From the NCBI GenBank assembly GCA_025548565.1, contig JAJLPB010000002.1, forward strand, positions 434,001 to 498,000: DNA of 64,000 bases, given 5' to 3'. The first letter of the stretch is position 1. Every line of letters begins with the position of its first letter. A program made the position numbers and the translations under genes. The notes beneath the pieces are model-generated. The model was not told where the DNA came from. It did not search any database and worked only from the letters and a program-made list of their open reading frames with translations. Shown piece by piece: positions 27,256 through 37,292 of the stretch. Source of the DNA: Rugamonas sp. A1-17 (GTDB lineage Bacteria; Pseudomonadota; Gammaproteobacteria; Burkholderiales; Burkholderiaceae_D).

Positions 27256-27765
27256 ATGCCCATGCTAGCCGCACCGATCCCCGACAACGATGCCGACCGC
27301 CTGGCGGCGCTGCGCGAACTGCTGATCCTTGACACGCCGCCGGAAGAACGCTTCGACAAGGTGGCGCGCTTCGCCGCCGAGGAATTCGACATGCCGATCG
27401 CGCTGCTGTCGCTGGTCGACGAGAACCGCCAGTGGTTCAAGGCCAACGTGGGCATGAACGTGTGCGAGACCGCGCGCGACAGTTCCTTCTGCGCCCACGC
27501 GATCCTGCAGCCCGACATCTTCGTCATCCCGGATGCCCGCGCCGATGCGCGCTTTGCCGACAGTCCCATCGTCACCGGCGAGCCGCACGTGGTCTTCTAC
27601 GCCGGCGCGCCGTTGACCATGCCATCCGGTTTCACCATCGGCACACTTTGCCTGATCGATCACAAGCCGCGCACCCTGGACGCGACCGAACTGGCGATCC
27701 TGGCGACGCTGCGCGATCTGGTGCTGGAAGAACTCAGTCAACGCACGGAGGCGGCGGATGCCTGA
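27256..27765 (+). CDS. GAF-domain protein
   Basis: In this 169-residue protein, almost all of the length is one GAF domain: DTPPEERFDKVARFAAEEF, IALLSLVDENRQWFKA, SFCAHAILQP and FYAGAPLTMPSGFTIGTLCLIDH. This matches the stand-alone or N-terminal GAF modules that precede kinases and cyclases. No output domain is present. Its stop overlaps the start of the next gene by 8 nt, implying that it signals through, or is expressed with, that receiver-like protein. Confidence 0.88.
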   Translation: MPMLAAPIPDNDADRLAALRELLILDTPPEERFDKVARFAAEEFDMPIALLSLVDENRQWFKANVGMNVCETARDSSFCAHAILQPDIFVIPDARADARFADSPIVTGEPHVVFYAGAPLTMPSGFTIGTLCLIDHKPRTLDATELAILATLRDLVLEELSQRTEAADA

Positions 27766-28180
27766 GAATACGGTCAAAAACCTGAACATGCTGCTGGTGG
27801 AGGAGCAACCGCTGTTGCGCCGGACCGTCGCGCTGACGGCGCGCACGCTGGGACTGGGAACCATCCATGAAGCGGCCAGCATGGAGGCGGCCGAGCGCCT
27901 GCTGCGCGAGCACAGCTTCCACGGGGCGGTGATTTCGATCGACTGCGGCTCGCTGCGCGGCTGCACCTACAACCTGGCCTTGCTGGACCGGATGCGCAAC
28001 GGGATGTACGTCAGCGACAGCGACATTCCCATCGCGGTGATGGCGGAAAACGCGACCGCCGAACTGCTGAACGACCTGCGCGGCCGGCACGTCAGCCGCG
28101 TGATTCTCAAGCCTTTCCGCGCCAAGGTGCTGCTGGACACCTTCGCCAGCTTCCAGCAGCCGGCCGCGCACAAGCCTTAG
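27758..28180 (+). CDS. Receiver-like (CheY-fold) protein with altered acidic pocket
   Basis: In this 140-residue protein the fold-level pattern fits a receiver domain: LNMLLVEEQPLLRRTV as strand 1, AVISIDCGS as strand 3, and RVILKPFRAK with the conserved Lys-Pro. However, the usual pair of aspartates after strand 1 is Glu-Glu. An Asp at the strand-3 end (SID) could still be phosphorylated. There is no output domain. The gene overlaps the GAF gene by 8 nt upstream and, tail to tail, the LysR gene by 4 nt. It may be a pseudo-receiver sensing through the GAF partner. Confidence 0.7.
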   Translation: MPENTVKNLNMLLVEEQPLLRRTVALTARTLGLGTIHEAASMEAAERLLREHSFHGAVISIDCGSLRGCTYNLALLDRMRNGMYVSDSDIPIAVMAENATAELLNDLRGRHVSRVILKPFRAKVLLDTFASFQQPAAHKP

Positions 28181-29115
28181 TACATCTCTTTCGCCACTTC
28201 GCGCACGGCCTTCAACAGCAGGCTCGCGCCCGGCGACATGATGTGGCCATCGACCGTGATGATGCCGTAGGCGTCCATGCGGCACGGCAGTTCGATCGGC
28301 AGGATGTTGAGCACATTCTGCGACTCGTAGTATTTGGCGACGGCGATCGGCATGACATTGAGCGCGTCCGTCTGCTGCAGCAGCGGTTTAATCAGCAGCA
28401 CGGCGGTGGTGTCGACCACGTTGGACGGCACCTCCAGGCCGGCGCGGCGGAACATCAACTCGCAGCGCGCGCGCAGGATGCTGCCTTGCGGCGGCAGGAT
28501 CCACGGCTGGCTGGCGATATCGCGCAGCGACAGGTTGCGCGCCTTCAGCAACGGATGGCCGGGCCGCACCACCGCGCACGCCGGCTCGTCGCCCAGCTCC
28601 TCGTAGCTCAAGCCCTCGGCGCTCTGGCGCTCGGGGATGCGGCCGATCATGAAGTCCAGCCGTCCGCGCTGCAGCTGCTCCAGCAGGATGTTGGACTGCT
28701 CCATTTCCACGCCGATGCGCAGCTTGGGCGCCTGCGCCTTGGTGCGCGTGATCGCCACCGGCAGCAGCGAGATCCCCGGCGTCATGATGGTGCCGATGTC
28801 CACCTGCCCGGACAGGCCGGCCTTGATGGCGACGATGTCCTCGTGCGCCAGCGAGAGGCTGGTCAGCGCCATGCGGGCGTGGCGTATCATCGTCTCGCCG
28901 TAGATGGTCGGCTCCATGCCGCGCGGCAGACGGTCGAACAGCTGCACGCCCAGCATCTCCTCCAGGTCCTTCAACTGCTTGGAGGCGGCCGGCTGCGTCA
29001 TGTGCAGCTCTTCCGAGGCGCGGTGGATATTGCGTTGTTCGTCGAGCGCGATCAGCAGCAGCAGCTGGCGCGTTTTGAGGCGCGCACGCAAGAACCAGTT
29101 CGGGTTAGTTTCCAT
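28177..29115 (-). CDS. GbpR-like LysR-family regulator of the arabinose locus
   Basis: This 312-residue LTTR has its HTH at residues about 18-75 (RQLLLLIALDEQRNIHRASEEL, TQPAASKQLKDLEEML) and an effector domain after it. The start WFLRARLKTRQLLLL and the PRGMEPTIYGETMIRHARMAL block are typical of the GbpR/galactose-binding-protein-regulator group. Members of that group control sugar ABC transporters and arabinose/galactose oxidation. It is the last gene of a 25-kb same-strand sugar locus. Two overlapping dyads lie immediately upstream of its start and one recurs at other promoters of the locus, pointing to autoregulation and regulon control. Confidence 0.9.
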   Translation of the reverse strand: METNPNWFLRARLKTRQLLLLIALDEQRNIHRASEELHMTQPAASKQLKDLEEMLGVQLFDRLPRGMEPTIYGETMIRHARMALTSLSLAHEDIVAIKAGLSGQVDIGTIMTPGISLLPVAITRTKAQAPKLRIGVEMEQSNILLEQLQRGRLDFMIGRIPERQSAEGLSYEELGDEPACAVVRPGHPLLKARNLSLRDIASQPWILPPQGSILRARCELMFRRAGLEVPSNVVDTTAVLLIKPLLQQTDALNVMPIAVAKYYESQNVLNILPIELPCRMDAYGIITVDGHIMSPGASLLLKAVREVAKEMY

Positions 29116-29123
29116 AGAAAAAT

Positions 29124-29160
29124 GATATCACAATCGGTATGAACATTGACGACATACCGA
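29124..29160 (-). promoter_or_regulatory. Overlapping dyads upstream of the LysR gene
   Basis: Two inverted repeats share this 37-bp stretch. GATAT-N8-GTATG at 29124-29141 fits, with one mismatch, the GATAY-N8-RTATC motif found at three other promoters of the locus. TCGGTATG-N11-CATACCGA at 29134-29160 is a perfect 8-bp dyad. They sit 8 nt upstream of the LysR start codon, an autoregulatory position. Confidence 0.62.
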
Positions 29161-29171
29161 CTGTTGCGGTA

Positions 29172-30134
29172 TCACTTGCACGCCGCAGAAGGATTGGCCG
29201 CCGGGCCTTCCCTGGTCTGCGGAATGAATGGAATGGTGCCGTCGGCGTTGTACTGGAACTCCTCCACCGCCACCGAACGTCGGTACTCGCCGCCGCCGGG
29301 CAGCTTGGCGTTGTGGTAGAAGATGTAGGACTTGCCGTTGAAATCGATGATGGCCTGGTGGATGGTCTTGACCTTGGCGTTCTTCGACATGATCACGCCG
29401 CGATAGTGCCATGGGCCGGTCGCGCTCGGGCCGGTCATGTAGGCCGTCTCCTCGGGGAAGTTGCGCGAATAGGATAAATAGTATGTACCGTTATGCTTGT
29501 GCAGGTAGGACGCCTCGGTGAACATGTCCATGCCGACGGTCTGGATCGGGCCGTCGAATTCGATCATGTTCGGTTTCAGCTTGGCGTACTTGAGCACCGT
29601 GTTGCCCCAGTAGAGATAGGCCTGGCCGTCGTCGTCCTGGAAGATGGCCGGGTCGATGTCGTCCCAGGCGATCGGCGATTGCAGCGTCATGTCGTTGGTG
29701 ACCAGCGCCGAGCCGCGCGCGTCGACGAAGGGGCCGGTCGGACTGTCGGAGACGGCGACGCCGATGGCGTGGCCGGGAATGGTCGCGTGGTCGACGGTCG
29801 AATAGAAGTAGTACTTGCCATTGCGCTTGGTGATGTCGGCCGCCCAGGCGTGGCCCTTGGCCCACTTGAAGGTCGAAGCCTGCACCGGCGAGCCGCGGTC
29901 GGTCCAGTTCTTCATGTCGCAGCTGGTGTAGACGCGCCACTCGTTCATCACATAGTCCGGGCTTTTCGGCGTGGCCTCGTCATGGCCGACGTACAGGTAG
30001 ACGGTGCCGTTTTCCACATAGGCCGACGGATCGGCCGTGAACAGCTTCGGGAACAACGGGTTGGCCGCCTGCGCCGCGCCCATTGCCAGACCCGCCGCCG
30101 CGATGGCCGCGAATTTGATCAACTTGGTTTTCAA
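29172..30134 (-). CDS. GH43 family glycosidase (arabinosidase/xylosidase type), exported
   Basis: This 320-residue enzyme starts with TTG at 30134 (GGAG six bases upstream; no better ATG fits). A signal peptide ends around residue 23 (GAAQAA). Five-bladed propeller signatures include the general-base Asp in LFTADPSAYV, the pKa-modulating Asp in WDDIDPAIF and the acid Glu in FTEASYL. It probably removes L-arabinofuranosyl or similar units in the periplasm. It follows the ABC permease gene by 12 nt and so belongs to the ABC operon. Linkage specificity cannot be read from the sequence. Confidence 0.88.
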   Translation of the reverse strand: MKTKLIKFAAIAAAGLAMGAAQAANPLFPKLFTADPSAYVENGTVYLYVGHDEATPKSPDYVMNEWRVYTSCDMKNWTDRGSPVQASTFKWAKGHAWAADITKRNGKYYFYSTVDHATIPGHAIGVAVSDSPTGPFVDARGSALVTNDMTLQSPIAWDDIDPAIFQDDDGQAYLYWGNTVLKYAKLKPNMIEFDGPIQTVGMDMFTEASYLHKHNGTYYLSYSRNFPEETAYMTGPSATGPWHYRGVIMSKNAKVKTIHQAIIDFNGKSYIFYHNAKLPGGGEYRRSVAVEEFQYNADGTIPFIPQTREGPAANPSAACK

Positions 30135-30146
30135 TGCTCTCTCCAG

Positions 30147-31136
30147 TTATTTTTTTTGTCGTGCGCCCAGCGCCATCAAACGCTGGACCACGCAGAATAC
30201 AAACAGCAAACCACCGATGACAATCTTGGTCCACCACGAGCTGAGGGTGCCGTCGAAGGCGATCAGCGTCTGGATGGTTCCCAGCACCAGCACGCCCGAC
30301 AGCGAACCGGCCACGTAGCCGTAGCCGCCGCTGAGCAGCGTGCCGCCGATGACCACCGCCGCGATGGCGTCGAGCTCCGTGCCCTGCGCGTGCAGGCCGT
30401 AGCCGGACAACATGTAGAACGAGAACAGCACGCCGGCCAGCGCGGCACAGAAGCCGCTGAAGGCGTAGATCAGCACCTTGGTGCGCCCTACCCTCAGGCC
30501 CATCATCAACGCCGATTGCTCGTTGCCGCCCACCGCGTAGATGGCGCGGCCGAACGGCGTGCAATGCGCGACGTAGATCGCGGCGGCCAGCGTCAGCACG
30601 GCGATCAGCGCGCCGGGCGAGATGAAGCCGCCGAACAGCGGCAACTGCGTCTGCGACATGGCGACGTACAGCGGATCATCGATGGTGATCGAGTTAATGC
30701 TGATCAGGTAGCACAGGCCGCGCGCCAGGAACATGCCCGCCAGCGTGACGATGAACGGCTGCAGCTTGAAGTAATGGATCATCGCGCCCATCGCCGCGCC
30801 AAAGCCCGCGCCCAGCGTCAACGCGATGGCGATCACCAGCAGCGGCGGCAGGTGCCAGCTTTGCAGCAGCCAGGCCGAGATCATGGTGGTCAGCGCCAGC
30901 ACCGAACCCACCGACAGGTCGATGCCGCCGGAGAGGATGACGAAGCTCATGCCGACCGCGATCACCAGCAGGAAGGCGTTGTCGATCAGGAGGTTGAACA
31001 GCACCTGCAGCGACAGGAAGCCCGGATAGGCCACGCCGCCGACCGCCAGCAGGACGACCAGCAGCACCACCGTGACCAGGGACGTGAAATACGGCGACGC
31101 CATCCAGGCGCGCCCGCGAAGGATCATGGTGCTCAT
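30147..31136 (-). CDS. Sugar ABC transporter permease, YjfF-like
   Basis: This is a 329-residue inner-membrane permease of the ribose/galactofuranose class (BPD_transp_2) with about eight helices. The conserved FVILSGGIDLSVGSVLALTTM and GAELDAIAAVVIGGT-like (GTELDAIAAVVIGGTLLSGG) motifs are present. It overlaps the upstream permease by 4 nt (ATGA). Together with YtfQ/YtfR/YtfT-like proteins it would take up a furanose sugar; the genomic context suggests L-arabinofuranose or short arabino-oligosaccharides rather than galactofuranose. Confidence 0.92.
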   Translation of the reverse strand: MSTMILRGRAWMASPYFTSLVTVVLLVVLLAVGGVAYPGFLSLQVLFNLLIDNAFLLVIAVGMSFVILSGGIDLSVGSVLALTTMISAWLLQSWHLPPLLVIAIALTLGAGFGAAMGAMIHYFKLQPFIVTLAGMFLARGLCYLISINSITIDDPLYVAMSQTQLPLFGGFISPGALIAVLTLAAAIYVAHCTPFGRAIYAVGGNEQSALMMGLRVGRTKVLIYAFSGFCAALAGVLFSFYMLSGYGLHAQGTELDAIAAVVIGGTLLSGGYGYVAGSLSGVLVLGTIQTLIAFDGTLSSWWTKIVIGGLLFVFCVVQRLMALGARQKK

Positions 31137-32255
31137 GCTGCGCTACCTTTGTTCTTGGCGCGGAAGGCGCGCCACATGTTCTTGAATTCCGCCGACTGCG
31201 ACAGGCAAACCAGGAATACCACCACCGACTTGACGACCATGTTGACTTCCGGCGGCAGGCCGAGGGAGTAGATGGTGTAGGTCAGCGTCTGGATGATCAG
31301 CGCGCCGATGACACTACCGGCCAGGCTGAATTTGCCGCCGGCCAGCGAGGTGCCGCCCAGCGTGACGGCGAGGATGGCGTCCAGCTCCAGCAGCAAGCCC
31401 GCGTTGTTGGCGTCCGCGCTCTTGATGTTCGCGCTGATCATCAAGCCCGCCAGCCCGGCGCAGGCGCTGCAGAAAACGTAGACGAAGAAGATCAGCACCG
31501 CTGTCTTCAAGCCGGCCAGCCGCGCGGCGACCGGGTTGATGCCCACCGCCTGGATGAACAGGCCCAAAGCCGTCTTGCGCATCAACAGCGCGGTGACCAG
31601 GAAAACGGCGCCGACGATGTAGAGCGAGAACGGCAGGCCAAACAGGTAGCCGCTGCCGAGGAAGAAGTATGGCTGGTAGTAGACGGTGACGATCTGGCCA
31701 TCGGTGAACAGCTGCGCAAGGCCGCGCCCCGCCACCATCAGGATCAGCGTGGCGACGATGGGTTGCAGGCCGAGGCCCGCCACCAGCAGGCCATTCCACG
31801 CGCCGCACAGCAGCGCCGCGCCCATGGCCGCGCACAGCGCCCACACCATCGGCGTGTTGGCGACGTATTCGGGCACGCCGTTCTGCATCACCATCGTGCC
31901 GCCGATGAGCATCGCGGCGACGGTGCCGCTGATCGCGACCACGGCGCCGACAGAAATGTCGATGCCGCGCGTGGCGATCACCAGCGTCATGCCGAGGGCC
32001 GCCAGCACCAGCGGCGCCGCACGGTTGGCGATGTCGATCAAGCTGCCGTACAGGTGGCCGTCCTTGATCTCCAGGTGGAAGAAGCCGGGAACCAGCAGCA
32101 GGTCCACCAGCAGCAAAAGGAACAGCGCGGCCAACGGACGGAATAAGGGATGACGCACAAACATGGATGCATTCGAAGGTGTGTTGGAGCGGATGCCGGA
32201 CGCGCCGGCGGCTGCGCGGGATGCGGCCCGGGGGGCGCCGGCTTCGTTCAGCGGG

Positions 32256-32263
<8 letters not shown>
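31133..32263 (-). CDS. Sugar ABC transporter permease, YtfT-like
   Basis: This is a 376-residue permease, paralogous to the next gene. Conserved blocks are TLVIATRGIDISVGAVVAISG and LLLELDAILAVTLGGTSLAGG. An unusually long N-terminal soluble extension of about 40 residues (Ala/Ser-rich) precedes the first helix, so a start within it is possible. It overlaps the ATPase gene by 8 nt and the second permease by 4 nt, consistent with coupled translation of a heterodimeric channel. Confidence 0.92.
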
Positions 32264-33800
<1,537 letters not shown>

Positions 33801-33804
33801 CGGC

Positions 33805-34767
33805 TTAGTATTTACGGTTCGGGAATTCCTTGGCCGCGACTTCGGCCGGGAACACGCTTTCCTGGGTGACGACGCGCTTAGGCACCGGCTTGTTGGCGAC
33901 GACATCGCGCGCCAGTTGCATCAGCTGTGGACCCAGCAGCGGATTGCACTCCACGGTCACGTTCAGCTTCCCGGCGATCATCGCCTCGAAAGCGCCTTTG
34001 ACGCCGTCGATGGAAATAACCACGATGTCTTTGCCCGGCTTCATGCCGGCTTCCTCGATGGCCTGGATGGCGCCGATCGCCATGTCATCGTTATGCGCGT
34101 ACAGCACATTGATCTTCTTGCCCTCGGCCTTGAGGAAAGCCTCCATCACTTCCTTGCCCTTGGCGCGGGTGAAGTCGCCGGTCTGCGAGCGGATCACCTT
34201 CAGCTTCGGATTGGCGGCGATGACTTCATCGAAGCCCTTCTTGCGGTCCAGCGCCGGCGCCGAACCGACGGTGCCTTGCAGCTCAACGATATTGATTACG
34301 GCATCGGGCGTCTTCTTCGCCCGTTCCAGCAGCCAGCGGCCGGCGCGGCGGCCCTCTTCCACGAAGTCCGAGCCGAGGAAGGTGGCGTACAAGGTCGGAT
34401 CGCTGACGTTGACTGCGCGGTCGGTCAGGATAACAGGGATCTTGGCAGCCTTGGCTTCGCGCAGCACCGTGTCCCAGCCCGATTCCACCACCGGCGAAAA
34501 CGCGATCAGGTCCACACGCTGGGCGATGAAGGAGCGGATTGCCTTGACCTGGTTTTCCTGCTTCTGCTGGGCGTCGGCGAATTTGAGGGTGATGCCTTCC
34601 TTCTTGGCGGCTTCCTTGATCGAGACAGTGTTCGCGGTGCGCCACTCGCTTTCGGCGCCGACCTGCGAGAAGCCGATCACCAGCGGCTTGGCCGCGAAGG
34701 CCGGTACGTTGAGGGCGAAGGCGGCGAGGCATGCGGCGGCCAATACGGTTCTGCGATTGCTATTCAT
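33805..34767 (-). CDS. Periplasmic sugar-binding protein, YtfQ-like
   Basis: This is a 320-residue type I periplasmic binding protein. The signal peptide is residues 1-25 (cleavage near PAFA-AKP). Ligand-site signatures are the GFSQVGAESEWRTANT start, QRVDLIAFSPV, TDRAV and NDDMAIGAIQAIE. This is the YtfQ family, whose E. coli member binds galactofuranose; in this locus an L-arabinose furanoside is more likely. GGAGA precedes the ATG. It is the first gene of a five-gene operon (binding protein, ATPase, two permeases, GH43). Confidence 0.93.
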   Translation of the reverse strand: MNSNRRTVLAAACLAAFALNVPAFAAKPLVIGFSQVGAESEWRTANTVSIKEAAKKEGITLKFADAQQKQENQVKAIRSFIAQRVDLIAFSPVVESGWDTVLREAKAAKIPVILTDRAVNVSDPTLYATFLGSDFVEEGRRAGRWLLERAKKTPDAVINIVELQGTVGSAPALDRKKGFDEVIAANPKLKVIRSQTGDFTRAKGKEVMEAFLKAEGKKINVLYAHNDDMAIGAIQAIEEAGMKPGKDIVVISIDGVKGAFEAMIAGKLNVTVECNPLLGPQLMQLARDVVANKPVPKRVVTQESVFPAEVAAKEFPNRKY

Positions 34768-34873
34768 GGCAAAGTCTCCAGATGGATTGTGTGTTTTATG
34801 GATCAGATACTATGAGAATCTCAAATATCTATCCAATGATATTTTTCAGCAGTTTGATATCAATTCAAGTATC
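34768..34873 (-). promoter_or_regulatory. Promoter region of the sugar ABC operon with dyad motifs
   Basis: GATAT-N8-GTATC lies at 34856-34873, 88 nt upstream of the binding-protein start, and partly overlaps the stop codon of the GH127 gene. It is one of four copies of GATAY-N8-RTAT(C/G) in the locus. A separate perfect 11-bp palindrome, TGAGAATCTCA, lies at 34813-34823 nearer the gene. The region is AT-rich and should hold the -35/-10 boxes. Confidence 0.65.
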
Positions 34874-37292
34874 AGCGCAACAGCCGTAAACCGTACAAGC
34901 CGCCCGCCATCGAGCCCTGGCGGGCCACGAATTTGACGGTCAGCTTGCCGCCAGCCGCCATGGCAGGCGGTATCGCGTAATCCCTGGTGTAGATTTCCTG
35001 CGGCGCGGTCGCATCCAGTGTGACCTCGGCCAGTGGCTGGCCGTTGATAATGATATCGAAACGGCGGCCGGCATCCAGGGTTGAATATGTCAGCCGCAGC
35101 GTGCGCGCCTCGCCCTTTTTGTCGGTCAGGTCATAGCTGAACCAAGCGCTCGCGTGCCGCCAGTGCCGGCCCTTGTTGACGCCCGCGTCGGCCCCTTCGC
35201 CCTTGAAGAAGTGATCCGATTCCGGCTGCTGCTCGCCCGGCGCCACCTGGTCGATGGTCTGCGCGTCCAGCGACAGGCGATCCGCCTCGTCCTGTGCGGC
35301 CTTGGCCTGCATGGATGCGAGGTTGGCCGGCGTCGAATACGGCCAGTAGACGACGTAGCGCGAATCGTGTAGTCGGAAGAACGGAATGAAGGTGACGTTG
35401 TCGTCGACGTTCTTGCCCTGCACCAGGCCCGGCGCCGTGAACGTCAGCGGCTTGCCAGGCACCGGTTTGAAGCGGTCCATGAAGGCCTTGGTGTCGCTGA
35501 CCAGCATCGGCGCGGACTCCAGCGGGCAGACCTGGCCCTGCGCCACGTGGCCCATGCGCGAGTCGTCGGCGAAGAAGTTCAGCTTTTCGCCGGCGAAGGG
35601 ATTGGTGCGCGCCGCCAGCACGATGGGACCGTGCAGCACCGCGTAGTAGTTGGACTTGTCCGGCATCTGCTCCAGATGGGTTTTCATCGGCAGGCGGATC
35701 TCAACCTTGTCGCCGTCGCGCCATTGGCGCCGCAGGCTGACGTAGCGGTCCACCCCCGCGTTGGCCGCCACCGGCTTGCCGTTGATCGTGATGCGCAAGG
35801 CGCCGCGCGCCACCCATTCGGGGTAACGGATCTTCATCGTGAAGGCCTTGTCGCCCTTGACCGTGATTGTGCTGCGGTCCTCGTCCGGGAAGCGGTTGGC
35901 CTGCGTGATCGTCACGCCCTGCTCGCGCCAGTTCAGTGTGGAAGGGATAAACAGGTTCACGTACAGTTGATCACCGCGATGAGCGTAAATGAACTCGCCG
36001 TACTTGGCGTGGCTTTCAATGCCGGAGCCGACGCAGCACCACATGGCCTTGTCCACCTGCGAATAGACGCGGTAGTGATTGGGCCGCATCGGCGTGAAGT
36101 AGACGAAGCCGCCGCTGTCCGGCCGCTGCGAGGACAGGATATGGTTGTACAGCGCGCGCTCGTAGTAGTCGGTGTAGCCGCCCTTGGCGTCGCCGAGGAA
36201 CAGCAGCTCCGTGAGCTTGAGCATATTGTAGGTGTTGCAGGTCTCGGGGCCTTCGACTTCCTCGACCATCGGCGAGTAATCCTTATCGTCGTGGAAGTGC
36301 TCCTTAACGCTGTTGCCGCCGATGGCGACGGTGCGGTGATCGTGCACGGTCTGCCAGAAGAATTGCGCGGCCCGTTGCCAGTCGCGGCGGCCGGTGATGT
36401 CGCCAATGCGCTTGAAGCCGATCACCTTGGGGATCTGCGTGTTCGCGTGCAGGCCGGTGAGCTGGTCCTTGCCCTCTTCCAGTGGCCGCAGGATGGCCTG
36501 GTGCGAGAAGCGGATCGCCAGGTCCATGTATTTTTTCTGACCAGTCATCTGTGAGACGTCGGCCAGCACTTCGTTCATGCCTCCGTGTTCGCTGCGCAGC
36601 ATGGACTGCATCTGCTCCTCGCTCAGGTGCGAGGTCAGTTCCAGCGCCCAGTCGGACATGGCGATCAGCATGGCGCGGGCGTCCGCGTTGCCGGCGTAGG
36701 TGTAGGCGTCGCGCAGACCGGCATAGACCTTGTGCAGGTTGTACCAAGGGACCCATTTGCCGTTGACGGAGAAGTTGTCGGCATGGAGGTCGCCCTTGGC
36801 GATGGCCTGCCAGGCGGCGCTGCCGTCCGGGATGCCGCCAAGGTAGCCGTTGCCGTTACGCTCCTGGCAGCGCTTGAGCTCCGCCACGAAGTAGTTCAGG
36901 CGGCGCAGGACTTCCTCGTCGCCGGTGGATGCGTACATCAGGGCCAGCGCAGATAGATAATGGCCGCCGAGGTGTCCGTCCAGGCCGGAGGATTCCCAGT
37001 TGCCGTAGCTGGGCTGCTTCAACGGCAGGCCGGCTTCGCGCAGGAATGGCGCGAGCAGACGGTCGGGCTCCATCTCCAGCAGGTAGTGCAGGTCCGTCCG
37101 CTGGGCTTCGAGGAAGGGGCTGTCGCCGAGCCGCACGTCGGAGAGTGGGAACAGGTGCAGCGGCGCGGCCGCCGTCGAGGAGGCTGCAGCGGCGCCGGGG
37201 CCCGAGGCGGTGGACGCTGCCGAGGCGGCGCACAGCATCGCGGCCGCCGCCAGCGCAACCGCTCCACGCAACGCGGCCCTCATGACCGTCAT
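34872..37292 (-). CDS. GH127 beta-L-arabinofuranosidase, exported
   Basis: In this 806-residue enzyme, ATG at 37292 overlaps the preceding GH43 stop by 4 nt (ATGA), which decides the start. A signal peptide covers about residues 1-30. The catalytic zinc/cysteine cluster of GH127 is visible: Glu350 and Cys352 in EGPETCNTYN, and the Cys pair Cys419-Cys420 in MWCCVGSG, one of which is the nucleophile in characterised members. The C-terminal 100 residues form a beta-rich domain. It would remove beta-L-Araf units from oligosaccharides or glycoproteins in the periplasm. It is the last gene of the GH51-GH43-GH43-GH127 operon. Confidence 0.93.
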   Translation of the reverse strand: MTVMRAALRGAVALAAAAMLCAASAASTASGPGAAAASSTAAAPLHLFPLSDVRLGDSPFLEAQRTDLHYLLEMEPDRLLAPFLREAGLPLKQPSYGNWESSGLDGHLGGHYLSALALMYASTGDEEVLRRLNYFVAELKRCQERNGNGYLGGIPDGSAAWQAIAKGDLHADNFSVNGKWVPWYNLHKVYAGLRDAYTYAGNADARAMLIAMSDWALELTSHLSEEQMQSMLRSEHGGMNEVLADVSQMTGQKKYMDLAIRFSHQAILRPLEEGKDQLTGLHANTQIPKVIGFKRIGDITGRRDWQRAAQFFWQTVHDHRTVAIGGNSVKEHFHDDKDYSPMVEEVEGPETCNTYNMLKLTELLFLGDAKGGYTDYYERALYNHILSSQRPDSGGFVYFTPMRPNHYRVYSQVDKAMWCCVGSGIESHAKYGEFIYAHRGDQLYVNLFIPSTLNWREQGVTITQANRFPDEDRSTITVKGDKAFTMKIRYPEWVARGALRITINGKPVAANAGVDRYVSLRRQWRDGDKVEIRLPMKTHLEQMPDKSNYYAVLHGPIVLAARTNPFAGEKLNFFADDSRMGHVAQGQVCPLESAPMLVSDTKAFMDRFKPVPGKPLTFTAPGLVQGKNVDDNVTFIPFFRLHDSRYVVYWPYSTPANLASMQAKAAQDEADRLSLDAQTIDQVAPGEQQPESDHFFKGEGADAGVNKGRHWRHASAWFSYDLTDKKGEARTLRLTYSTLDAGRRFDIIINGQPLAEVTLDATAPQEIYTRDYAIPPAMAAGGKLTVKFVARQGSMAGGLYGLRLLR

